This document shows positions 17,909-25,883 of a DNA stretch of 64,000 nucleotides, piece by piece. The stretch covers positions 186,001-250,000 of the forward strand of contig NZ_CP107559.1 of the NCBI RefSeq assembly GCF_026427715.1. The letters are read 5' to 3'. The stretch is from Methylocystis sp. MJC1 (GTDB taxonomy: Bacteria; Pseudomonadota; Alphaproteobacteria; Rhizobiales; Beijerinckiaceae). Position 1 is the first letter of the stretch; every line of letters starts with the position of its first letter. The translations under genes and the position numbers were made by a program. Under the pieces are notes generated by a model. That model was not told the origin of the DNA. It was given only the letters and a program-made list of their open reading frames with translations, and did not search any database.

Positions 17909-18433
17909 TCACGACCGGCGCATCAAGTGAGGATCGCAGGCGGCTTTTGGCCCCGTGCTCGCCATAGGCGCGACCAACCGCCCATCCAAGCTTACGCGCA
18001 GCGCACGATGTGCGAAGGGAAAAGCTATCCCCAAAACTAAGCCCCAGAGCAACTCGCCAAGTAGAAGCCCGACTGCCGGATAACCGATCAGGATTGGCTG
18101 CTTGGGGAGCCATTGCAGTAGCGGGATCGGCCCAAGCATCCACAACACGAACCCGAAAGCCATACCAAAGAGCCAGCCGCCCCACGGGTCGTTTGCCGCC
18201 CGCTGAAACAGCCAACCATACAGCAGGCCGCCGAGCAGCATCATTCCGATATAGGCTAGGGCTGCGATTATGACTGAGAAATGCGCCGCCTGACCGAGGG
18301 CGTCGAGCGAGCCAAAGGCTTTCAGCAACCCCAAGGCTGGCATGTCAGCAATAATGCTCGCCGTCATGCCCGCCAGCAGCGGCCGCTGCGTTGGACCTGC
18401 GTCCAATCCATGGGCTTGCAAGATCTTAAGCAT
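17909..18433 (-). CDS. Polytopic membrane protein, paralogue of the N-terminal domain of its neighbour
   Basis: A 174-residue protein with about four hydrophobic helices and two WG motifs (DPWGGWLFGMAFGFVLWMLG, GELLWGLVLGIAFPF). Its pattern, AGM..., then GGLLYGWLF, then LLWGLVLG, mirrors the first ~160 residues of the GH1 fusion encoded just upstream (AGMAGAIAWEAV, GAIWGVFYAYFF, HLIWGTILGLVYV). I infer an ancient duplication. The ATG at 18433 overlaps the end of the fusion gene by 8 bases, so the two are coupled. Function unknown. Confidence 0.6.
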   Translation of the reverse strand: MLKILQAHGLDAGPTQRPLLAGMTASIIADMPALGLLKAFGSLDALGQAAHFSVIIAALAYIGMMLLGGLLYGWLFQRAANDPWGGWLFGMAFGFVLWMLGPIPLLQWLPKQPILIGYPAVGLLLGELLWGLVLGIAFPFAHRALRVSLDGRLVAPMASTGPKAACDPHLMRRS

Positions 18434-20228
18434 GACGTCTTCTCTTCGGTGGGATCGTCAGCTGCAGGGCGTCATCCAGCACCGCGCCTATGGAAGGAGC
18501 CTGGCGAAGGTCCGGCTCGAAAAGAGTCATCAAGTGTTTGTAGGCTAGTCCAACGAGGCGAGGATCGCGATTAAGGTCGAAAAGACCAACCGGATTCACG
18601 TTTCCGAGCGGCTCCCTCAGCGCAATGTCCCAATCCACCTGATCGGTAAGCGAATACCAGGTGAAGCCGACGATGGGGACGCCGCTATTGCGCATGTATT
18701 GCACGTTGTGCCATTGGCGCCACAACCAACGCGGAGCCTCGCGAGCGTCCAGGCAGTTTGTCTCCGTATGCATCATGGCCCTTTGGTACCGCTCGTAATA
18801 CTGGCGGGCGATGACATACCAGCCAAACAGCTCGCCGAGCGCCTGCGCATTACCCTGGGTGTCTATAAGCTTTTCGTTCCATTCGTAATAATCGACGCCC
18901 AGGATGGCGCGCTGGCTAACGTCCTGTTGCATGAACCACGCATACTCCTCGGGCGGCATTCCATTTTGAATTAGATAATCGCGGATATCTTCACGCACGC
19001 CGCGGGCATAGAGCAAATCGAGGGCGAGGAAGCGCCGCTGGTTTTCAAAATCGGCTATTCGCCGGATCTTCGGATCGGGGCAACAAGGCTGAAAAAACTC
19101 GCCGCTCTCGCTGTTGATGAACACGACATCCGGCTTTGCGACAGCGATGGCCTGCATCATCAACACGCTGGCTTTGGCGAGATGTCGAATTGCGGTGACG
19201 AAGGCGCGCTCTTCCCGGCGCTGCTCGTTCCACAAGCCTTCCAGCGCGCTGAGCTTGGCGCACACATACATCTCGTTAACAGGCGTGTAGAGGCGCACCC
19301 AACCGTAACGTTGAGCGAACGCCCGCGCATAGTCTGCGAGCGCATGCGGCGTCTCGGGATTCTGGAAGTTCTCCAGCCAATCGGGCAAGCCGAAGTGGCA
19401 AAGGTCCATGATTGGCGTGATGCCGAGCCGCTGCATTTCGGCGGCGACGTCATCGAGAAAGGCCCAGTCGTATTGGCCCCTGCGGTAGCTGATGAGGTGC
19501 AGCGGCGGGCCGTAACGCAGGTAGCGCAGGCCCAGGTCGCGCACGAGCCGGAGATCGGTGCGCCAATGACGATAGTGGCCGCAAGCGGCCATCTCATCGA
19601 TACGCCAACGCCCGCCTTTGAGAGTTGGATAACTGCACTCGATGCCGGTGGCGAACATGAACCTATCGTCGGCCGGCTCGCGAGCCGTGACGATTGGACG
19701 AGCCAATCTTGACGCTTTCGCAATCTGGCCAGGCTGGCGCTTTGCCGCATAGCCGACAGGTTTGACATAGACGAGGCCAAGAATCGTGCCCCAAATAAGA
19801 TGTCCGGCGACGATCGACGCTGGCTCGTGTAAGCCGTCCGAAATGCCAAACAAGCCGGAATAAGGTAGTTCGCCGTGTTGGACGAGCGGGTGCATGAGCT
19901 CGAACTGCGGATGCATGATGAAGAGCGCCAAAGGCATGGGCACAAAGGCAAACAAGAAGCCTTGAAGCGCTGGCGGAACCGGCAGGACCGACCAGAAGAA
20001 ATAGGCGTAAAAAACGCCCCATATAGCTCCAACCAACAAATGCAGCGCCATTCCGGCCGTCCACCACGCCCAGGGGCTCGCATGGGGAAGCGCCAACGTA
20101 CCAAGCGTGCCGACAATGTCAAAGTAAGGCACGCCGGACAGGATCAGTGGACGCGCCACGGCCTCCCAAGCAATGGCCCCGGCCATGCCAGCGAGGACTG
20201 CCTTGCGATAAGCGATATGCCGGATCAT
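18426..20228 (-). CDS. Fusion of a membrane domain with a glycoside hydrolase family 1-like domain
   Basis: A 600-residue protein. Residues 1-160 carry several hydrophobic helices; from ~190 to 590 there is a GH1-type beta-glucosidase-like barrel. The acid/base Glu319 is in LYTPVNEMY (family TxNEP) and the probable nucleophile Glu489 in MMHTETNC (family TENG). The late segment FTWYSLTDQVDW fits the GH1 YWSLxDNxEW site. The nucleophile context is unusual, so activity or substrate may differ from normal beta-glucosidases. A barrel attached to a polytopic membrane domain is not standard for GH1. It probably acts on a membrane-linked or lipid-linked glycoside; this is inference. Confidence 0.75.
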   Translation of the reverse strand: MIRHIAYRKAVLAGMAGAIAWEAVARPLILSGVPYFDIVGTLGTLALPHASPWAWWTAGMALHLLVGAIWGVFYAYFFWSVLPVPPALQGFLFAFVPMPLALFIMHPQFELMHPLVQHGELPYSGLFGISDGLHEPASIVAGHLIWGTILGLVYVKPVGYAAKRQPGQIAKASRLARPIVTAREPADDRFMFATGIECSYPTLKGGRWRIDEMAACGHYRHWRTDLRLVRDLGLRYLRYGPPLHLISYRRGQYDWAFLDDVAAEMQRLGITPIMDLCHFGLPDWLENFQNPETPHALADYARAFAQRYGWVRLYTPVNEMYVCAKLSALEGLWNEQRREERAFVTAIRHLAKASVLMMQAIAVAKPDVVFINSESGEFFQPCCPDPKIRRIADFENQRRFLALDLLYARGVREDIRDYLIQNGMPPEEYAWFMQQDVSQRAILGVDYYEWNEKLIDTQGNAQALGELFGWYVIARQYYERYQRAMMHTETNCLDAREAPRWLWRQWHNVQYMRNSGVPIVGFTWYSLTDQVDWDIALREPLGNVNPVGLFDLNRDPRLVGLAYKHLMTLFEPDLRQAPSIGAVLDDALQLTIPPKRRRHA

Positions 20229-20566
20229 GCCGCGCCTGTCGGTGGCTCGTTACAGGCAATTCATCCAATCGGTGCTGAACCCCATCTGACGCAGCAAGTT
20301 CCTACTCCTTTGACGAAATTGCTGGGCTACTCTCTTCCAGCCAGAGTTGCGAGCGGGCGATAGCATCTTTAGGAGCGCGCTCTCGAAATTGGCGGCTTCG
20401 GATTATTTTGCGCTCTCGGAGCGAGCAGGCTGACCGTGGCGGTTTACGACGACACGTCGTTTTTGCGAGTTGCAGAGGAGCAGAGATGGTCGCCCTATTT
20501 TTGCCGTCGGTCAGGCTTTAGACGGGAGCCCGCCGGTCGCCTTTCTCACAGGCCCTTTAAAGCCTC
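20229..20566. other. Divergent spacer between the GH1 fusion and the CAP lipoprotein
   Basis: No gene seen. It must hold promoters for both directions. ACGACG (20446-20451) and CGTCGT (20455-20460) form a short hairpin followed by a T-run on the plus strand, which could act as an attenuator or terminator upstream of the lipoprotein gene. Confidence 0.35.
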
Positions 20567-21085
20567 ATGCACAGCAGTATCGTCAAAAAGCGCCTCCTCG
20601 TAGGCTTGGCCCTAACCCTCGGTGGGTGCAACCTCGGTGACCCAGGGGCAGCGATCCTCTCTCCGGAGCTGCCCCCTCACCATTCGCTGGCGCCGGGCGG
20701 CGCCGTCCTTGACCAGCGCGCAGCCCGTGACGCGATCTCGCTATACCGTCAGAACAATGGGCTTTCTCTGGTGGCGAATGATCCGGTGCTGCAGAAAGCG
20801 GCGCAAATTCAGGCTAACGCAATGGCGCAAGCCGGTCAGCTGGATCATCATGTTGACGGCTCTTTCGCAAAGAGAATTGCAGCGATTGGCCGCGGCTCGT
20901 CTTATGCCGTTGAGAATGTTTCTGGCGGTTACAACACGTTTGCCGCGGTCTTCTCGGGCTGGCGGCGATCCGATTCCCATAATCGGAATTTGCTCGAACC
21001 ACACGTCACCCGGATGGGGGTCGCGGCCGCATATGCTCCCGACGCGAGATATAAAATCTACTGGGCTCTCATAATGACTGATTGA
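20567..21085 (+). CDS. CAP (SCP/PR-1-like) domain lipoprotein
   Basis: A 172-residue protein with a lipobox (VGLALTLGGC), hence a lipidated Cys near residue 21. The rest is one CAP domain: SLYRQNNGLSLVANDPVLQKAAQIQANAMAQ, then LDHHVDG (active-site-like His), AVENVSGGY (Glu), a W...S..HNRNLL helix and the MGVAAAYAPD strand. Bacterial CAP proteins occur in the envelope; their biochemical role is mostly unsettled. The ATG at 20567 has only a weak ribosome site. It is a single-gene unit. Confidence 0.85.
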   Translation: MHSSIVKKRLLVGLALTLGGCNLGDPGAAILSPELPPHHSLAPGGAVLDQRAARDAISLYRQNNGLSLVANDPVLQKAAQIQANAMAQAGQLDHHVDGSFAKRIAAIGRGSSYAVENVSGGYNTFAAVFSGWRRSDSHNRNLLEPHVTRMGVAAAYAPDARYKIYWALIMTD

Positions 21086-21286
21086 GCGGCTTACCCGAAT
21101 GGCAAAAAGGGGTTAGGGCCGGGTTGAGAATATCCAAGAGTACCCTCGCGCTTCTTCCTTAAGTTAAGGTCGCGAATAAGCCCTCGAGCGGCGCCCACTC
21201 GACGCCCGCCGTGCAGGCCAGAGTTCCAAAGCCACACGACCGCACTAATTGGCCTGTGTTCAGCAAGGGCTCGGCGAAACGAGGGA

Positions 21287-23488
21287 ATGGATATGCCCGC
21301 GCTCAGGTCGCTTTCAGACATTCGCGTTCCGGCGCCGAAGCCCGGCACAAATTACGAGATTTCGCTTTTAGATCGGCGTTTCGTCTTCCCGGGGCTCAAA
21401 CGCCTCCTCGGCGCGGCGGATTTCGACAAGGCGGGCGACCGATTGGCGGGCCTGGCGGCGAAAAGCGAAATCGAGCGTGAGGCGGCGCGCGCCATTCTTT
21501 CCGATTTGACGCTCCAAGAGATCTACGACGCGCCGCTCACCGACGACGACGGCCGCGTCGACGACGTCATGGGGGTCAGCTACGACATCAACCCAGAGGT
21601 CTTCAGGAGTGCGGCCCCTCTGACTGTCGGAGCGGCAAAGGATTTCATCCTCAGTGGAGCCGACGCCGACGTTACGCGTTTTGGGCGCGGACTCACTGCA
21701 GTGATGGCGGCGGCGATCACCAAGCTCATGGATGTGCATGAACTCATTTACGCGAGCCGTAAAATCACGACCTCGACGACCGCCCGAACCACGATCGGCC
21801 TACCCAACAGGCTGTCTTCCCGCCTTCAGCCCAACCATGCGACGGATGACCTCGCCGCCATAACCCTGCTCGTCTACACCGGGTTGAGCCTCGGGGCCGG
21901 GGACGCTTTGATCGGGATAAACCCGGCCCTCGACACGATCGAGAATACGACGTCGCTTCTGCGTCACATCGACCGGCTGCGGCGCGAAACGGGGGCGCCC
22001 ACGCAAATCTGCGTTCTATCTCACATCCGCACGCAACTTGCCTGTCTCGAAAATGATGCGCCGGTCGAAATTATGTTTCAAAGCCTCGCCGGCACACAGC
22101 GCACGCTCGTCGAAGAGTTCGATTGCGACATAGAGCTTCTGGATCGTTGCTACCGCGCCATGGCGGAACGCGGTCCCTTGCGGGGCGCTGCTCGGCAGTT
22201 CATGTATTTCGAGACCGGCCAGGGCAGCGAATTGAGCTACGGCAAGCACAACGGAGTCGACATGACGACCGCCGAGGCGCTTTGCTATACGCTGGCCCGT
22301 CGCTACGACCCTTTCATGGTCAATAATGTCACTGGTTTTATCGGGCCCGAGACCCATCGCAGCAACATGGAGATGATCCTATCGAATCTGCAGGATCATT
22401 TCATGGGCAAGCTGCTCGGACTGCCGATGGGTATGGCCCCATGCTATACGCTGCACTCCGAAATCACACCCGAAGGACAGCAGATTGCAACGGAGCTCCT
22501 GACAGCGGCAGGCGCCAATTATTTTATGGACGTCTATCTCAGTGTCGATCGAATGCTGGCCTACTTCGACACCTCGTCACACGACGATCAGACGTTGCGT
22601 GAGATCTTCGCGCGGGAACCAGCGCCCGAGTTCACAGCCTGGGCGACCGAGCGCGGCATATTCAACCGAGATGAGACCGGAGGTCTGCGACGGGGACCGA
22701 ACTGGGGCAATCCAGGCATATTTTGCGGCTCTGATTTGGAACTCGAGAAACTGCAGCGCAAACTGCCGATCGCCTATGGCTGGGAAAACGCCGGCCCCAG
22801 ACCTTCCAATGCCGTCTCTAGAAGGACGCGGGCCAATCTGGCTCTGGCGCGGGAAGCGATCTATGCGGAGCTCTCACCGCAAAGGCTAGGGCCGACGCCG
22901 ATGCGGCCGATTCAGACCCGGGCGGCGACAAAGTTCGAGCATCTTAGCAATCCGGAACTTGGATCATTGCTGGACCTCGAGTCCTTGGAGATGCTGGAGC
23001 CCGACGGTTCGGACGTGCAGATCGTCGTTTCGGACGGGTTGAGCGCCGAGGCGATTCACCACAATGTCCCGGCTCTCTTGCCGGCCTTGCTCGACTCGCT
23101 GTCGCGCCTCGGCATTCGCGTGGGAACGCCGCTGATTGCGCCCTATGGACGCGTCAAGCTTGCCGAGGCAATCGGCGAAGCCCTGAAACCAAAGATCATC
23201 GTCACGCTGATCGGCGAGCGGCCCGGCGGCGACGGTATTTCATCGCGCAGCATGTCAGCTTATCTTGCCTATAGGGTTTCAGGCGAGGAGACGATGGTGG
23301 GTAACGCTGCGAGCCGCTATGAATATACGGTCGTCTCCAATATCTATGAAATGGGGACTCCACCGGCTCAAGCTGCGGCCATGATTGCCGAGCGCGTCGA
23401 ACAGATGATGACCCATAGAGCCGGAGGAAACCGTTTGGGGAATCTTTTGCAGAAAGCCGAAACCGCTGGCGAGAAGCCTTTGCTCTGA
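21287..23488 (+). CDS. eutBC: Ethanolamine ammonia-lyase with EutB and EutC fused in one chain
   Basis: A 733-residue B12-dependent enzyme that splits ethanolamine into acetaldehyde and ammonia. Residues ~1-460 match the large subunit EutB: RLQPNHATDDLAAI, GLSLGAGDALIGINP, PTQICVLSHI, FETGQGSELSYGKHNGVD, HFMGKLLGLPMGM. Residues ~500-730 match the small subunit EutC: VVSDGLSAEAIHHNVPALL and LIGERPGGDGISS. In most bacteria these are two genes; here the frame is continuous through a ~40-residue linker. ATG 21287 follows a GAGGGA site. No eutA, eutH, eutL or aldehyde dehydrogenase is adjacent and I see no cobalamin riboswitch upstream. It probably works as a stand-alone nitrogen-scavenging enzyme. 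Confidence 0.92.
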   Translation: MDMPALRSLSDIRVPAPKPGTNYEISLLDRRFVFPGLKRLLGAADFDKAGDRLAGLAAKSEIEREAARAILSDLTLQEIYDAPLTDDDGRVDDVMGVSYDINPEVFRSAAPLTVGAAKDFILSGADADVTRFGRGLTAVMAAAITKLMDVHELIYASRKITTSTTARTTIGLPNRLSSRLQPNHATDDLAAITLLVYTGLSLGAGDALIGINPALDTIENTTSLLRHIDRLRRETGAPTQICVLSHIRTQLACLENDAPVEIMFQSLAGTQRTLVEEFDCDIELLDRCYRAMAERGPLRGAARQFMYFETGQGSELSYGKHNGVDMTTAEALCYTLARRYDPFMVNNVTGFIGPETHRSNMEMILSNLQDHFMGKLLGLPMGMAPCYTLHSEITPEGQQIATELLTAAGANYFMDVYLSVDRMLAYFDTSSHDDQTLREIFAREPAPEFTAWATERGIFNRDETGGLRRGPNWGNPGIFCGSDLELEKLQRKLPIAYGWENAGPRPSNAVSRRTRANLALAREAIYAELSPQRLGPTPMRPIQTRAATKFEHLSNPELGSLLDLESLEMLEPDGSDVQIVVSDGLSAEAIHHNVPALLPALLDSLSRLGIRVGTPLIAPYGRVKLAEAIGEALKPKIIVTLIGERPGGDGISSRSMSAYLAYRVSGEETMVGNAASRYEYTVVSNIYEMGTPPAQAAAMIAERVEQMMTHRAGGNRLGNLLQKAETAGEKPLL

Positions 23489-23501
23489 CAGAGAGCGAAC
23501 G

Positions 23502-25778
23502 CTAGTGTCTTCGCGCCGCCCTCGCCTCGATCGCCGACGCCATGGCTCTGGCGGATCGGTCTTCCGGGTCGAGCTCGACCAGGAGCTGGACATGCGCCAG
23601 CGCCGCTTTCGAGTCCCCCGCCTTCGCCTCATAGGACGCCAGCGCCGATAAGATATCCCGATCGAAAGGATGACGCCCAAGCGCACGGTTCAACTCTGCG
23701 AGAGCTTTCTCAGGCGCGCCTGCATCGTGCAGGGCGACGCCGTAAACAAAAGCGAACCGCGGGTCGTCCGGCGAAAATTTCACCGCCTGCTCAAGCTTCT
23801 CCAGCGCCTCGGCCATGCGCTTTTGGCGGATGAGGCTCAGGCCCAAGACATGAGCGAGTGAGCCGGAATCTGGATTTTGCTCAAGCGATTTGCGCAATGT
23901 GATTTCGGCCGCGAGCTCGTCGCCGCTCATGCGCTCGATTTCGGCTAGCGAGATTGCGGCTGGTGCGAAGGTTTTGTCGAGCGCGAGCGCTTTTTCATAT
24001 TCGGCGCGCGCTGCCTCAGACAGGCCGCGCGCAAGGTGTAGCGCGCCGAGATTGGCGTGGCTTTCCGGCCGCTCGGCGTTGAACGCCTGCGCTGCGATAT
24101 ATTCCTCGAGCGCCTTTTCGAAGGCGAGGCGATCGGCCGGCGACAAATCAACCTCGGCATCCCCCGCGAGTGCCCGCGCCGCATCCATGCGCACGACACG
24201 CGCCTGATCGCCAAGCAAGGGCGCCAGCGTCCGCAGCTTTTTCGCCGCATCGGCGTTGGCGAGGACGGCGATCGCGGATGTGCGCACCATTGGCTCCCTC
24301 CCCGCCAGCGCGTGCATCGCAATGTCGAGCGCTGCTTGCGTCGGGGCCTGGCTCAGGCGCTGGAGCGCGCTCGCTCGCGCAATGGCGGACTGACTGTCAT
24401 CCTCGATGATGTGCGCCAGCGCTGGCACGGCGCCGGGCGCGCCGCGATCCGCGCGACGGAAGCCTTCGGCGAAGGTCTGCGCGCCCGGTTTTGCGCCCGC
24501 GCCCCAGGACTTCAACGCTTCGACCGCCCAAGCAGCACTTTTGTTGGCATGGCAATTGTTGCAGGCGTTGGGCGTCGCGAGTGAGGCCGTGCGGTCGGGC
24601 CGCGGATTGCGCATCGAGTGGTCGCGCCGCGCGTCGACTCCCATGTAAATCGCCGCCGGCACATGGCAGTTCGCGCATTGCGCGCCGGCGGAGCCCTGTG
24701 CGTGATGGTGATGGGGCGGCGCGTCGAACACCGCCGCTGTGTGACATTGGCTGCAGACGGCGTTGCCCGCGAGGCGCAACTTCCCCGAGTGCGGATTATG
24801 GCAATCCGAACAGGTGACGCCGGCCGCATGCATACGGCTCTGGATGAACGAACCAAAAATATAGACCTCGTCTCGCTGCTGGCCGTCGACATGATAGAGC
24901 CCTTCGTCCAGCCCCACCGGACGGAAGGCGTCGTAGAAGCGCGCCACAGCGAGCGCGTCGTCAGAGAATTGCTGGCGTCGCGCATGGCAGCTAGCGCAGA
25001 CGAGCGCCTCTTTATCGCTCACGGGCGGACCGATGCGCGTCGCCATCCCGGAGGCGCTAGGAGACCAGCTGACACCTTTGCGTTGATCGAGGCCGAGCGC
25101 GAAGCCGCGATGCGGCGTTTGATTCGGCTTCGCCGCCCATGCCAGATGCTCCGACGCCGGCCCGTGGCAGGCCTCGCAGCCGACGCCGATTTCTGAAAAA
25201 GTCGTCGAGAAGGAGCCAGTCGCCGGATCGTAATTCTTGCGCAGATTAGTGGAATGACACCAAGCGCATTGGTAGTTCCAGTTCTGGTCGATCCCGGTCC
25301 AATGAAGCGGGTTTCCCGGCGAGACCTTTCGACCGGGGTAGAGATCATACCAACGCTGGCCCCCCCGCTCGGCCGGGCGCGCATCCCAGGCGATTCCGAA
25401 AGCCTGCAACCGCCCGCCCGGCAGTTCGAGGAGATATTGCTGGAGCGGGTAAAGACCGAAGACATATTGGACCGGAAAATCCGCTGGCTTTTCGTCCGGG
25501 CCATCAGTGCGGATGATGAATTTGCCGTCCCCGTCTTTCGAGAAGAGCGTCTTGACGCCGTCCTTGATGAAGGCCGCGCCGTCGAAGCGGCCAAGCACCG
25601 TCGCGTCGGCCGGTTCCTGCATGGCGGCCTTATGCTGTGATTGCAGCCAGTCGTCACTCTCCATCTTGTGACAGGAAGCGCAGGCGGCGGAGCCGACATA
25701 GCGCGCTTCCTGCGGTTTCGCGACGTCGGCGGCCAAGGCGAACAAAAACGCAAGCGCCAATCGGAAAACTTGCGACAT
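23502..25778 (-). CDS. Octaheme cytochrome c with HEAT and TPR repeats
   Basis: A 758-residue exported multiheme protein. After a signal peptide (FRLALAFLFALAADVA), the first ~420 residues hold eight CxxCH sites: CASCH, CAWCH, CEACH, CASCH, CSDCH, CSQCH, CANCH and CNNCH, with the cytochrome c554-like opening YVGSAACASCHKME. A HEAT-like region follows, with LAHIIEDDSQSAIARASALQRL and similar units, then about five TPR units (LEEYIAAQAFNAERPESHANLGALHLARG...). Such haem-TPR proteins are frequent in Proteobacteria without a proven function; some relatives reduce nitrogen or sulfur compounds. It lies 105 bases after the sulfatase on the same strand, so the two may be co-transcribed. Confidence 0.9.
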   Translation of the reverse strand: MSQVFRLALAFLFALAADVAKPQEARYVGSAACASCHKMESDDWLQSQHKAAMQEPADATVLGRFDGAAFIKDGVKTLFSKDGDGKFIIRTDGPDEKPADFPVQYVFGLYPLQQYLLELPGGRLQAFGIAWDARPAERGGQRWYDLYPGRKVSPGNPLHWTGIDQNWNYQCAWCHSTNLRKNYDPATGSFSTTFSEIGVGCEACHGPASEHLAWAAKPNQTPHRGFALGLDQRKGVSWSPSASGMATRIGPPVSDKEALVCASCHARRQQFSDDALAVARFYDAFRPVGLDEGLYHVDGQQRDEVYIFGSFIQSRMHAAGVTCSDCHNPHSGKLRLAGNAVCSQCHTAAVFDAPPHHHHAQGSAGAQCANCHVPAAIYMGVDARRDHSMRNPRPDRTASLATPNACNNCHANKSAAWAVEALKSWGAGAKPGAQTFAEGFRRADRGAPGAVPALAHIIEDDSQSAIARASALQRLSQAPTQAALDIAMHALAGREPMVRTSAIAVLANADAAKKLRTLAPLLGDQARVVRMDAARALAGDAEVDLSPADRLAFEKALEEYIAAQAFNAERPESHANLGALHLARGLSEAARAEYEKALALDKTFAPAAISLAEIERMSGDELAAEITLRKSLEQNPDSGSLAHVLGLSLIRQKRMAEALEKLEQAVKFSPDDPRFAFVYGVALHDAGAPEKALAELNRALGRHPFDRDILSALASYEAKAGDSKAALAHVQLLVELDPEDRSARAMASAIEARAARRH

Positions 25779-25883
25779 GGAGCGTCCTTCGGAAAAGAGG
25801 AACTGCGCGACTCGGTATTACAGCCACGCGCGCCACCTCTGCGCCTGCGACGCCACCTCACGCTTTGTGAGTAAGAGGGACGA

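Noticed and set aside
21086..21286. Cobalamin riboswitch upstream of the fused ethanolamine ammonia-lyase
   Set aside because: I find no B12-box-like sequence or the long pseudoknotted leader; the spacer is only about 200 bases.
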